From contig PMOI01000009.1 of NCBI GenBank assembly GCA_003162475.1, positions 62,001 through 126,000 on the forward strand: DNA of 64,000 nucleotides. The letters run 5' to 3'. Position 1 is the first letter of the stretch, and every line of letters starts with the position of its first letter. The translations under genes and the position numbers were made by a program. This document shows positions 52,181 through 60,693 of the stretch, in pieces. The notes below the pieces were generated by a model. It saw only the letters and a program-made list of their open reading frames with translations. It did no database searches and had not been told where the DNA came from. Origin of the DNA: Acidimicrobiaceae bacterium. Its GTDB lineage: Bacteria; Actinomycetota; Acidimicrobiia; Acidimicrobiales; RAAP-2.

Positions 52181-52855
52181 TCAGTGGGCCCGACGCCACT
52201 CTTCCAACTGATCTATTCGCAGCGGCGCGCTCGCCACCGCCCACGTGACACCTACTTCTTCGAGTTCATCGAGCGTCTGAGCGGTGTTTTCGTTGAACGG
52301 TCCCGCCCAACTGACGGTTCCACTTCGCGCCACGTCGCGCACGACGGACGTCTCCTTGCCCCAGAGATTGATGACCACGCCGAGATCTCTCGCGAGTTGA
52401 TCGGTCTCTTTCGAACCCGCGCCGCACCACACTTCCATTGTCGGCGACAACGCCACGATGGCGTCACGTAGGAACTCACGGCGAACGCTGGCCGAGGGGT
52501 AGCCGAGGTCGTAGGCCAACTGCTCCGCTTCGGAGAGTTTGTCCCCCGTGCCGAGTGCGGCGATCACGCGACCGGGCGCGAGGGCGAGCAGGGTCTCGAA
52601 CTGTTCGACGAGCTTCTCAGTCCCCACCAGTCCGACGCGCGCCACCAACGGGCCGAGGTAGAGCGAGGGGCATCGCGAGGAGATCGCGGCGAGGATGGGG
52701 AACGGCGCGAGCGCGGGGCGTTCGGGTGAACCCATGGGCCAGAGGTGGTCGAAGGCGAAAACCCCGTCGAGTCCGGCTTGTTCGGCCTCGTGCGCGACGG
52801 CGAAGGCGTCGTCCGGGTTGTCACGAAAGGTCGGTAGGAGGACGCCGAGTTTCAC
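52181..52855 (-). CDS. LLM-family flavin/F420-dependent oxidoreductase
   Basis: The roughly 224-residue protein has a luciferase-like TIM barrel: VKLGVLLPTFRDNPDDAFAVAHEAEQAGLDGVFAFDHLWPMG, YLGPLVARVGLVGTEKLVEQFETLLALAPGRVIAALGTGDK and VEVWCGAGSKETDQLARDLG-like ends. F420-dependent members are usually 280-340 residues, so this one is short, with a truncated end of the barrel. GTG at 52855 overlaps the glucokinase stop, which sets the start. Function in the ROK/PimB operon is unknown. Confidence 0.82.
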   Translation of the reverse strand: MKLGVLLPTFRDNPDDAFAVAHEAEQAGLDGVFAFDHLWPMGSPERPALAPFPILAAISSRCPSLYLGPLVARVGLVGTEKLVEQFETLLALAPGRVIAALGTGDKLSEAEQLAYDLGYPSASVRREFLRDAIVALSPTMEVWCGAGSKETDQLARDLGVVINLWGKETSVVRDVARSGTVSWAGPFNENTAQTLDELEEVGVTWAVASAPLRIDQLEEWRRAH

Positions 52856-53823
52856 GCGCCCTCGTAAGCCACGAGTGTCGCGCCCATCGCGCCCGAACGA
52901 GGTCCGAACATTGAGGTCGTGACCGTGATGGTCGGGCGGGTGTCGTAACCCTCGACGAGATCGACGAGGTACGCGCGCGCCGCGGGCAACACCAGATCCG
53001 ACGCGCTCGAGAGACCGCCGCCAATCACGAAATGACCGCAGTCGAGGATGGCGGCCAAGTTCGCGAGTCCGAGCGCGAGCCACCAACCCACTTCGCGCAT
53101 TAACGTGGCGGCTTCTTCGAGCCCTTCGGCGGCGGCGGCGGTGACGTCTTCGGCGCGAACGTGTCTCGGATCACCGCCGACGCGATCAACCAGCGTCGCC
53201 AGTCGTCCGTCGAGCGCGGCCTCTCTCGTCATGCGGTGCAGTCCCCCGCCCGAGGCGTAACGCTCCCAACAACCGTTCCCCCCGCAGGGACACGCCGCGC
53301 CGCGCGCCTGGACGACCATGTGGCCGATCTCACCCGCGAAGCCACTTCGCCCACGTACGAGCTGTCCGTCCGCGACGACCCCGCCGCCGATTCCGGTGCC
53401 GAGGGTCACCATGACGAAGTCGCGGATCCCACGCCCGGCACCCCATTCGTGTTCAGCGAGCGCCGCGCAGTTCGCGTCGTTCTCAGAGAAGACGCTCGAA
53501 TTGCCGAGCGCCGCGCTCAACTGGGCGCCGAGGTCGGCGCCCGACGCCGTCTGGAGATTCGGCGCGAAGGCGAGGTGTCCGTCGCGTCGCATCATGCCGG
53601 GAAGCCCGAGACCGACGGGCACGTGCGCCGGGTCGAGTCCCTGGCGATCGCAGAGTTCGTTGACCTGTTCGACGAGGACCTTCGTCGTCGCCTCGCCCGC
53701 ACCGAAGCCTTCGTCGTGGGGAGTCTGGGACTTCATCTCAGCCAACACCCTGCCGTCGCGTGCCACCATGAGCGCGAGCGCCTTGGTGCCTCCGACGTCT
53801 ATGCCAATAGCGACGCCACTCAT
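52852..53823 (-). CDS. ROK-family glucokinase
   Basis: The 323-residue sugar kinase of the ROK family has the ATP-binding IGIDVGGTKALALMVA, ENDANCAALAEHEWGAG with the catalytic Asp, TLGTGIGGGVVADGQL, the substrate motif GFAGEIGHM and the ROK zinc cluster ACPCGGNGCWERYASG. It most likely phosphorylates glucose, possibly from the beta-glucosidase at 16-17.5 kb. Its start overlaps the SRPBCC stop by 4 bp and its stop overlaps the oxidoreductase start, so four genes (54283-downwards) form one operon-like run. Confidence 0.93.
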   Translation of the reverse strand: MSGVAIGIDVGGTKALALMVARDGRVLAEMKSQTPHDEGFGAGEATTKVLVEQVNELCDRQGLDPAHVPVGLGLPGMMRRDGHLAFAPNLQTASGADLGAQLSAALGNSSVFSENDANCAALAEHEWGAGRGIRDFVMVTLGTGIGGGVVADGQLVRGRSGFAGEIGHMVVQARGAACPCGGNGCWERYASGGGLHRMTREAALDGRLATLVDRVGGDPRHVRAEDVTAAAAEGLEEAATLMREVGWWLALGLANLAAILDCGHFVIGGGLSSASDLVLPAARAYLVDLVEGYDTRPTITVTTSMFGPRSGAMGATLVAYEGA

Positions 53824-54260
53824 CGCGCTCGCTCGGCTCGCGCTTTCAGTTCGCGCAACGCCTGACTCTGGATTCGATACGCCGCCCTCGACTTGATGAA
53901 GGCGGGAATCGGCACGAGGAGTTCAACTTCGAGATCGTACGTGAGGAGTGTGCCGTCGCCCTGGGGCTCGAATCGGTACTCGCCGTCCAAGGTCGAGGTG
54001 AGATCGCCGTTCGTCTGATGCCAGGTGAGCACCTCGGGCGCGCGGTCGTAGTCGTAACGCAGGGCGTAGGTCGTCGATCGACCGAAGGCGGCGGCGCGAA
54101 ACTCAACTTCGAGGGGTCGTCCCGTCGCGTCGCGTTCGAGGACTTCGATCCTCTTCAAGTCGCTCACCCAGTCGGTGTAGTGCTCAAAGTCGGTGACGAC
54201 ACGATAAACCACATCGGGTGGTGCGTTGACCGCTATCGACTCCGTCGCGCGCTGTGTCAC
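53820..54260 (-). CDS. SRPBCC (polyketide cyclase-like) protein
   Basis: The 146-residue protein is a START/Bet v1-like fold: ESIAVNAPPDVVYRVVTDFEHYTDWVSDLKRIEVLERD, then YDYDRAPEVLTWHQTNGDLTSTLDGEYRFEPQGDGTLLTYDLEVELLVPIPAFIKSR. This is the group found next to pimB in mycobacteria and relatives (Rv2185c-like), probably binding a lipid or polyprenyl ligand. It keeps the same gene neighbourhood here. Confidence 0.9.
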   Translation of the reverse strand: MTQRATESIAVNAPPDVVYRVVTDFEHYTDWVSDLKRIEVLERDATGRPLEVEFRAAAFGRSTTYALRYDYDRAPEVLTWHQTNGDLTSTLDGEYRFEPQGDGTLLTYDLEVELLVPIPAFIKSRAAYRIQSQALRELKARAERAR

Positions 54261-54282
54261 TCCACCTCCTCAGTGCTCCACC

Positions 54283-55443
54283 CTAGGCCAGCGAACTCGC
54301 GGGTTTGAAGTGATCAAAGGGCTCGAGCCCTCTCGCCAGCTCGGTCGCGAGAGAGTCCCACGAGAAGTTGGCGAGCGCGTACTCGCGTGCTTGGCGCGCG
54401 TAGCGTGCTCGACGTTCGTCGTCGATCATCAGGGCTTCGACTACGTCCGCGAGTTCACGCGGACTTCTCGAGTTCTTGAGAACCACTCCCGTGTCGCCGT
54501 CACGAACGGCGTCATGACTCCCTCCCGAGCGCCCGGCGATCTGCGCGAGTCCACTCGCCGCGGCTTCGACGAACACGATGCCGAAGCCCTCCTGTTCGAG
54601 GCCGAACCATCGACTGCGACACGCCATCACCATCAGGTCCGAAGCCCCGATCCAACGAGGTTGGACGTCGTCGTCGACGTGGCCGAGGAACGTGACGGGT
54701 GCCTTCAGCTTCGAGACGAGCCGGTCGAGCCGGTCGCGATCTCGACCGCTTCCGCCAATGACGACGCGGAGCTTAGGGTACGCCTCTTGAAGTTGCGCGC
54801 TCGCGCGGATCAACGTGTCCATCCCTTTTCGCGGTACGAGTCGCGAGTACGAGGCGACGATGAACTCATCGTCAAGAAAGCCGAACTCGTCACGCGCCGA
54901 CGCGCGAGCGGCGCCGCTTAGTGGCGTGAATCTCGCGGTGTCGACACCGGGCGGAATTTGAAGGACGGGACAGAGATGTTCGGCGGCGTTACGTGACGCC
55001 TCGCTCTCGGGATACGGACCGGCCGCGATCGCCACCGCCGCGTTCTTGAGGACGTAACGAAGCGACGACGCGACGAGAGGGATTCGACCGGGAATCGTGA
55101 CCTCAGCGCCGTGCAAGATCACCCCGTAGGGTCGAGAAAGCCGCGGACCCAAGAGCCCGAGTGGCCACGCGGGGTCGAGTAAGACGAGATCGGGCTGGTG
55201 GCGTTCTATGGCCGCTTCAATGGCGCGCAGAGTTCGAATGGTCGGCAGAAACAATGTCGAGCTTTCGACGCGTTCGACGATCACGTTGGTCGAGGCGTCG
55301 AAGTCATGGGTCTTTTCGTGAGACGACGCTGTCAGCACGACCGCGCGGCCATCTTCGAGTCGACGCCACAGTTCGTGAAGGTAGACCTGAATACCGCCCG
55401 TCTTCGGGAGGTAGTCGTTGGTCACCAGGAGGTGGCGGGCCAT
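54283..55443 (-). CDS. GDP-mannose-dependent glycosyltransferase, PimB-like (family 4)
   Basis: The 386-residue GT-B enzyme resembles the mannosyltransferase that adds the second mannose to phosphatidylinositol mannosides. Features: N-terminal LLVTNDYLPKTGGIQVYLHELW, GVILHGAEVTIPGRIPL, IPPGVDTARFTPL, YSRLVPRKGMDTLIRA and the donor-binding EGFGIVFVEAAASGLAQIAGRSGG with the E-x7-E pair. It is predicted to act at the cytoplasmic face of the membrane. ROK and SRPBCC genes follow, as in other actinobacteria. The lipid acceptor in this organism is not proven. Confidence 0.9.
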   Translation of the reverse strand: MARHLLVTNDYLPKTGGIQVYLHELWRRLEDGRAVVLTASSHEKTHDFDASTNVIVERVESSTLFLPTIRTLRAIEAAIERHQPDLVLLDPAWPLGLLGPRLSRPYGVILHGAEVTIPGRIPLVASSLRYVLKNAAVAIAAGPYPESEASRNAAEHLCPVLQIPPGVDTARFTPLSGAARASARDEFGFLDDEFIVASYSRLVPRKGMDTLIRASAQLQEAYPKLRVVIGGSGRDRDRLDRLVSKLKAPVTFLGHVDDDVQPRWIGASDLMVMACRSRWFGLEQEGFGIVFVEAAASGLAQIAGRSGGSHDAVRDGDTGVVLKNSRSPRELADVVEALMIDDERRARYARQAREYALANFSWDSLATELARGLEPFDHFKPASSLA

Positions 55444-55477
55444 GGAACCACGCTAGCCACCTCGCGCGGGGCGCTCG

Positions 55478-55681
55478 CTAGTGCGCCGTACGGTGGAACT
55501 TCAGAGTCGGCAACAGTCCTTCAGCGGTGAAGAGTTGCACGACCTCGGCTTCTTGCGTCGTCATGACCAGCTCGTCGGGTGTCTCACCAAGTACGAAAGT
55601 GACCAGACAGTCCGAACAGTCAGGTGTTCCACGTCGCACGCACTCGTGACAACTGATTGAAAGCTCAATTTCCTTGGTCAT
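55478..55681 (-). CDS. Small four-cysteine protein, unknown function
   Basis: The 67-residue protein has two Cys pairs (C11, C14 in ISCHECVRRG and C22, C25 in DCSDCLVTFV) that could bind a zinc ion or iron-sulfur cluster. ATG at 55681 with AGAGGGA just upstream is preferred to the ORF start at 55717. Proteins of this kind occur near the PimB/ROK genes in actinobacteria (recalled, not checked). It is followed by the thioredoxin-like gene on the same strand. Confidence 0.7.
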   Translation of the reverse strand: MTKEIELSISCHECVRRGTPDCSDCLVTFVLGETPDELVMTTQEAEVVQLFTAEGLLPTLKFHRTAH

Positions 55682-55729
55682 GATGGTCCCTCTTTTCTGA
55701 TGCGCACACTCTGCCAAGCGTGTGTGACA

Positions 55730-56140
55730 TCAGGAGATCACGAACGACGCGATCTCACTAGCCACCTGCGCGGGACTAAAGAGCGCGCCTTCGCTCAGCA
55801 CCCTCGAACGCACCGGATCGATCAAGACGTAGTACGGGGCGGAGCGAAGGTCGAGCTCTTGCATGAACTCGGGTGCCACGACGATGGCCCGACGAGCGGC
55901 GCTCCATTCCTGGTCACCCGGCGTGGCGCTGACCACAACGACGTGGACGTGGTCCAGTTCGTGGAGATCGCCGTAAATGAAGTCGTGGCACCCGTCACAG
56001 TGTTGTTTCACCGCGACGATCAACGTGGGACCGGCGAAATCAATCGTGAGCTCCTCGCCACCTAGTGACTTCCCGTGAAGCGATTGAGGCGCCGAGCGCT
56101 CGCGCGGTGAGTCAAAAGAGTGGACGTGAAAGTCACTCAC
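55730..56140 (-). CDS. Thioredoxin-like protein with CDGC site
   Basis: The 136-residue protein has the thioredoxin-fold strand and redox site LIVAVKQHCDGCHDFIYGD (C48-x2-C51) and RSAPYYVLIDPVRSRVLSEGALFSPAQVASEIASFV towards the end with the cis-Pro-like APYYVL. No signal peptide is seen, so it acts in the cytoplasm. It overlaps the zinc-ribbon gene as ATGA, suggesting one operon of small redox proteins. Targets are unknown. Confidence 0.8.
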   Translation of the reverse strand: MSDFHVHSFDSPRERSAPQSLHGKSLGGEELTIDFAGPTLIVAVKQHCDGCHDFIYGDLHELDHVHVVVVSATPGDQEWSAARRAIVVAPEFMQELDLRSAPYYVLIDPVRSRVLSEGALFSPAQVASEIASFVIS

Positions 56141-56346
56141 TGGGGTTCGGAGAAGACCTCAACGCCGCGTCCGTGACCACACCAACGGCACGTGACCGAT
56201 TCGACACTGTGCGCAATGATCTCGGGCTCCTCGACGTTCAGTTCGCCGCCGACACTGTAGTGATGAAAAGCGCGCACCGACGTGGTCTCCACCACGTCAA
56301 ATCGCGTCAAGTTGCCGCACGCAGTGCAGCGATATCGGTTGGTCAC
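56137..56346 (-). CDS. Small zinc-ribbon protein
   Basis: The 69-residue protein carries two Cys pairs, C7-x2-C10 (RCTACGN) and C53-x2-C56 (TCRWCGHG), separated by about 40 residues, the layout of a zinc ribbon. Function is unknown. It is translated with the thioredoxin-like protein, whose start overlaps its stop by 4 bp. Confidence 0.75.
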   Translation of the reverse strand: MTNRYRCTACGNLTRFDVVETTSVRAFHHYSVGGELNVEEPEIIAHSVESVTCRWCGHGRGVEVFSEPQ

Positions 56347-56375
56347 GACCTCAAGTTACCGGAATAATCAAAGAC

Positions 56376-56945
56376 TCATTCGTGGCGACGTCGCTGCCAC
56401 TCGTCGGGACGAACCTCGAGCTGATAGGGATCGGGATCTTCGTAGGTATAGATCGTGTCCAAGGGAACAGAGTGATTCTCACCTTCGCGACGTTCGGCGT
56501 CGATCAACCGACAGAGTGCTCCGGGGTGTCGCACGAAGCCCACCGCGATCGGCCCCGCGGCCGTTTCAAGGTAGACGTAACCCCGTCGGGTCAGGCGCTC
56601 ACTCACGCGCTGGTCCAGCCTCGTCGCCATCACGTCGCGCATTTCAATTGACGTACGCAGGTGTCGAAGGACACCACCTTCGATGACGACGCGGTCGTTG
56701 GTCACGTGGACCTTGTGCGATCGCCAGCGCCAAATCCTCGTCAGCGTCAAGAGACCAAGCGGTCCGATCAAGATGAGGACCAGCCAGTCTTCGATTCGGT
56801 GGACCAGCGAGTACCGCGACGCACCCTCCACGATGAGAGCAATGGTGGTCAGGGTGACGAGAGAAGGACGCAGCACGCCGCGCGACACGGGCGTGACCGA
56901 AATGACTCGCACTTCGCCCTCGCGTAAGAGGTCACGGCTTCCCAT
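56376..56945 (-). CDS. Membrane protein with bacterial PH domain (DUF304-like)
   Basis: The 189-residue protein has two close membrane helices around residues 24-70 (PSLVTLTTIALIVEGA, WLVLILIGPLGLLTLTRIW), then a PH-like beta domain (HKVHVTNDRVVIEGGVLRHLRTSIEMRDVMATRLDQ and RRGYVYLETAAGPIAVGFVRHP). bPH_2 domain proteins of this shape are widespread in actinobacterial envelopes, and function is not known. ATG at 56945 stands 71 bp before the globin end. Confidence 0.82.
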   Translation of the reverse strand: MGSRDLLREGEVRVISVTPVSRGVLRPSLVTLTTIALIVEGASRYSLVHRIEDWLVLILIGPLGLLTLTRIWRWRSHKVHVTNDRVVIEGGVLRHLRTSIEMRDVMATRLDQRVSERLTRRGYVYLETAAGPIAVGFVRHPGALCRLIDAERREGENHSVPLDTIYTYEDPDPYQLEVRPDEWQRRRHE

Positions 56946-57015
56946 ATCCTTCCAGCGTAAGGAGTTCGCCGCGGCAATACGCGGAGGGCACGATCGACCA
57001 CGCCGAGCGTCGAGG

Positions 57016-57390
57016 CTAGACGTTCCTCATCTGATTCGCGGCCATGAGGAAGTACGCGGTCATCTCCTCGTACTGTTCGTCACTCAGTTGCTCGCGCACG
57101 CTGTCGAGCGCACTCCCCATCGCCACGAGCCACGCGTCGCGAGCACTCTTCGTGATGCGAAAGGGCGCGTGTCGCATCCGCAAACGCGGATGACCCCGTT
57201 CCTCTTGGTAGGTCCGCGGACCACCCCAGTACTGGACGAAAAAGAGGGTCAGGTGTCGTCTCGACTCCGTCAAATCGTCGGGATACATGGGACGCAACGT
57301 CTCATCGAGTTCGACCGCGTCGTAGAAGGCATTCACCAATTGCTCGAAAAACGGTTCGCCACCGACTTGCTCGTAGAGTGATTCTTCCAC
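57016..57390 (-). CDS. glbO: Truncated haemoglobin, group II (GlbO-like)
   Basis: The 124-residue haem protein has the two-over-two globin pattern with YEQVGGEPFFEQLVNAFYDAVELDETLRPMYPD at the start, FFVQYWGGPRTYQEERGHPRLRMRHAPFRI with the proximal His region, and DAWLVAMGSALD, where Trp is the G8 residue typical of group II. It may bind oxygen or nitric oxide and could serve the haem-copper oxidase nearby. It precedes the tRNA gene by 54 bp. Confidence 0.92.
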   Translation of the reverse strand: MEESLYEQVGGEPFFEQLVNAFYDAVELDETLRPMYPDDLTESRRHLTLFFVQYWGGPRTYQEERGHPRLRMRHAPFRITKSARDAWLVAMGSALDSVREQLSDEQYEEMTAYFLMAANQMRNV

Positions 57391-57442
57391 CTCAACACGC
57401 TAATCGTGTCGCCTACAATGTTCTTCCCGGTCACTACGGGAC

Positions 57443-57518
<76 letters not shown>

Positions 57519-57671
57519 AGGGTTTCTTCTTCAGTGACGACGATTGTGTGACTTTGAAACCAACCTCTAGCTTTCGTAAGGTACCAACGTTGTCCCACAT
57601 TTAGCGCCGATTGGTTCCGGAATGCTCATATCAAAATCTTCGTGTGTATCGCTCATGGTGTGCATCACGCT

Positions 57672-59642
57672 CTAGGTCGTCGGGCTATCGCCGGAAGTTG
57701 ATGAACTCATGGAATGAACGCCGTCGTGGTCACCAAAATCGGCGAGAGATGGTGCGCCGGGTTCGCTGTAGTGATACGGATCACTCATGATCACTGGAAT
57801 GCGTTCGAAGTTGTAGTGAGGTATGGGATAGGCCGTCTGCCATTCAAGCCCCAAGGAGTCCCACGGGTTCGCAGGCGCCCTCTCTGGACTGATGAACATT
57901 GACCACATCAAGTTTGCCAAGAAAATGAAAAAGGACAGACCGAGAAGAAACGCACTCACCGAAGAGAACTCGTTGAGGAACTGAAGGTTCTTCGCGTACG
58001 TAAAGGTCCGACGGGGCTGTCCCAGCAAACCAATGATGAACATTGGGAAGAATGTCAAGTTAAAGAACACGAACATGGTCCAAAAATGCCAGAGGCCTAA
58101 TTTCTTATTCATCATCTTTCCCGTCATCTTCGGCAGCCAGTAATAGAGACCGGCCATGAAGGCGAAGACGATGCCGCCCATGATCGTGTAGTGGAAGTGT
58201 GAAAGCACGAAGTATCCCCCATGCACCGTCACATTCACCGGAACGTCAGCGAGGAAGACCCCCGTCACTCCGCCGATGAGGAAGTTGAAGTACACCGCTA
58301 AGCAAAACATCATCGGGACTTCAAGTCTGATCTTCGATTTGTAGAGCGTTCCCATCCCCACTAAGAAGATGAAGCCCGTCGGAATTGAAACCATTTCGGT
58401 CGTTAATGAAAACAGCGGCCGCATATCTGGGTTAATGCCGCTTTCGAAAAGGTGGTGTTGCCAAACGAAGAATGACAGTAGCGCCACGCCCATCATCCCG
58501 GCGGCCGCGATTCGATACGCGAAGAGAGGCTTGCGAGTGAAGACGGGGATGATCTCTCCAACAATTCCGAACCCCGGCAGCGCCATGATGTAGACCTCGG
58601 GGTGACCAAAGAACCAGAAGAGGTTCTCCCACATGAAGGAACTACCACCGTGTTCGTTGACGAAAAACGCAGTCTGCACCGTCTCGTCCAACAGTCCAAA
58701 GACGCAAGCGGCGAACAGCACAGGCGTTGCGAGCATCAGCAACGCAGTAGTCGACAGAGCCCCCCACACAAAGACGGGGAGTCGACCCCAGGTCATTCCC
58801 GGGGCGCGGTAGTTGATGACAGTGGCTGCGATGTTGAAACCAGCGGCCATCATGCCGAGCCCAACAACGCAAAATCCAAAGAGATAGGCAATCATCCCAG
58901 GGCCGGCTTGCGTTTGAAGAGGCGCGTAACCCGTCCATCCGGTAGGGAAACCACCGTAAGGAAGCGCCGCGACGATGACCAAGAAGCCAGCGGTGAAAAT
59001 CCAAAAACTGAACGCTTCAATCCGGGGAAAGGCCATACGGCGAGCCCCGATCATGAGTGGGACAAAGTAGTTGGCCAGTGGACCAATGATGATGGACGTC
59101 GCCATCATCATCATGATCGTTCCGTGTTCACTGACGATTTTGATGTAGGTATCCGCACTAAAAGCGTGGGTCGTTGGGTTCAGTAGTTCGGTACGAATAG
59201 CCATCGCGAGAAGTCCGCCGGTGAATAAGAACAGCAGCACTCCCACCACGTACTGCAGGCCGACCACTTTGTGATCAAGGTTGTAGCGGAAGTATTTGCT
59301 GAGGCCTTCGTATTCAACTTCCGCTGGAGCCCCACGGCCAAGAATCTTCGCGAACGGATAGTTCAGCGCGCCGATACCCCCCAGCCAACCAATCACCATA
59401 CCGACCAAGGCCAAGAGGTCAGCTATCGAGTTCTGACCACTGCTGACGACGTAGGAGTAGTCGCTGGAGATGTAGTTACCGAACCAGTGCCCCAAGATAT
59501 AACCAAGGAAACCAAACAAGATTGCGGTCCCGAGATGTTGGCTGAACCAACCGGGCCGCTTCGGCTTGGCTTGAAGTGTCACTGCTGGCGGCGCGTCGCT
59601 ATTGGTGACCACTTCGGTCGACAGATCTTCGATATTTTCCAT
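57672..59642 (-). CDS. coxA: Haem-copper oxidase subunit I (CoxA), atypical proton channels
   Basis: The 656-residue catalytic subunit reduces O2 to water. Ligands are complete: H173 (HGTIMM), H347 and Y351 (GHPEVY, the cross-linked pair), E349, H396-H397 (CuB), H482 and H484 (SHFHYT). Two extra N-terminal spans precede the canonical helices. Compared with Paracoccus enzyme (numbering from memory), D124 is R202 (GARRMAFPR), N131 is E209 and the K-channel lysine K354 is I425 (PTGFI). Both classical proton entrances thus look altered. No subunit III or haem-synthase gene follows. It lies between the tRNA-Gly and the tRNA-end repeat, in the cupredoxin-coxB-coxA operon. Confidence 0.93.
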   Translation of the reverse strand: MENIEDLSTEVVTNSDAPPAVTLQAKPKRPGWFSQHLGTAILFGFLGYILGHWFGNYISSDYSYVVSSGQNSIADLLALVGMVIGWLGGIGALNYPFAKILGRGAPAEVEYEGLSKYFRYNLDHKVVGLQYVVGVLLFLFTGGLLAMAIRTELLNPTTHAFSADTYIKIVSEHGTIMMMMATSIIIGPLANYFVPLMIGARRMAFPRIEAFSFWIFTAGFLVIVAALPYGGFPTGWTGYAPLQTQAGPGMIAYLFGFCVVGLGMMAAGFNIAATVINYRAPGMTWGRLPVFVWGALSTTALLMLATPVLFAACVFGLLDETVQTAFFVNEHGGSSFMWENLFWFFGHPEVYIMALPGFGIVGEIIPVFTRKPLFAYRIAAAGMMGVALLSFFVWQHHLFESGINPDMRPLFSLTTEMVSIPTGFIFLVGMGTLYKSKIRLEVPMMFCLAVYFNFLIGGVTGVFLADVPVNVTVHGGYFVLSHFHYTIMGGIVFAFMAGLYYWLPKMTGKMMNKKLGLWHFWTMFVFFNLTFFPMFIIGLLGQPRRTFTYAKNLQFLNEFSSVSAFLLGLSFFIFLANLMWSMFISPERAPANPWDSLGLEWQTAYPIPHYNFERIPVIMSDPYHYSEPGAPSLADFGDHDGVHSMSSSTSGDSPTT

Positions 59643-59700
59643 CGCGCAAATTCCCCTTCTTAGTCCATTGACGCTGGTTCAATCTCAAGGGTGTACGTCA

Positions 59701-60693
59701 TCACGAACCCGGCTGCGTGGAACCGTAAACCTCAACGCGGCTGTACGGCGTCACGTTGCCGTCGGGATAGTAGCCACCGGCCGCGCCGTTCGCGTCTGGC
59801 ACGTACGTCCACGCGAACGCAGGAAGATCCGCCGTGTTGGCGGCATTCTTCGCCTCGCTCGTGGTTACCCAATGGAGAAAGGCCGCCGGCGACACAACCT
59901 TGCCGTAGTCGTACATGTCGGCGTGCCAGATCCCGCACAACTCACTGCAACGGACCACGAAGTTACCGAGTTGTCGAGTCTTCGTGAATGCCACGTCATT
60001 CACCTGAGGGTTCGCGTCAGCCTTTACTTCGAGCTGATAGGCCCAAAAACTGTGGATAACGTCAAGCGACGTGACGTTGAAGGCGATCGTGGTGTTGTTG
60101 GGCAGAATGAGTTGCTGTGACTCGAATCCGCCAAACGTCGGGTAGCGGTACGTCCACTCCCACTGTTGACCTATCACTTGAACGACCAATATGTCGTTTC
60201 CACCTGGCGCCCACGTACCGGTTCCCGCAAGCGCGTTGGCTTCCGCCTGATTTACACCAGCGGGTTGCCAAATTGGGTTCGGCCCCTCACCGGCGCCGGC
60301 ACCCTCGTTGACGATGAGTTCAACAGTGCCAAAGGCCACGAGGAGGATGACCAGGGTCGCAGTAATGGCAACCCACGAGACTTCAACCTTTTGGTTGCCT
60401 GCAGCTGCGGGACCACCGATGGGCTCGGGCACGCCGGGACGCTTCGACCGCCAGGTGATCAAGGCGTACAAGATGAACTCCCACACGCCAAGAAGTACCG
60501 GCAACGCAACGACCATAAGTATGTTGAAGTCGCTCTGATTTGAGGCCGCGGTCGAAGTCATTCTTCCCGGTGGCATGTGAGGTCCCGCGAGGAACCAGAA
60601 CAAGAGATCGGCTACTACGGACGAGACGAACCAAATCAGCGTCACACGACGCAAGTGGCGCGGCGCCGCTTTCGTTGCGCTCTCGGACGTCAT
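59701..60693 (-). CDS. coxB: Cytochrome c oxidase subunit II (CoxB)
   Basis: The 330-residue subunit holds the CuA electron entry. It has two N-terminal membrane spans and an outer domain with H214 (DVIHSFW) and the full CuA motif CSELCGIWHADM (C249, E251, C253, H257, M260). About 40 residues of Asn/Gly-rich sequence between the spans and the domain and a Pro/Gly-rich end (residues 295-330) are extra. The start overlaps the upstream cupredoxin stop by 4 bp. Electrons could come from the cupredoxin domain of its partner. Confidence 0.94.
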   Translation of the reverse strand: MTSESATKAAPRHLRRVTLIWFVSSVVADLLFWFLAGPHMPPGRMTSTAASNQSDFNILMVVALPVLLGVWEFILYALITWRSKRPGVPEPIGGPAAAGNQKVEVSWVAITATLVILLVAFGTVELIVNEGAGAGEGPNPIWQPAGVNQAEANALAGTGTWAPGGNDILVVQVIGQQWEWTYRYPTFGGFESQQLILPNNTTIAFNVTSLDVIHSFWAYQLEVKADANPQVNDVAFTKTRQLGNFVVRCSELCGIWHADMYDYGKVVSPAAFLHWVTTSEAKNAANTADLPAFAWTYVPDANGAAGGYYPDGNVTPYSRVEVYGSTQPGS

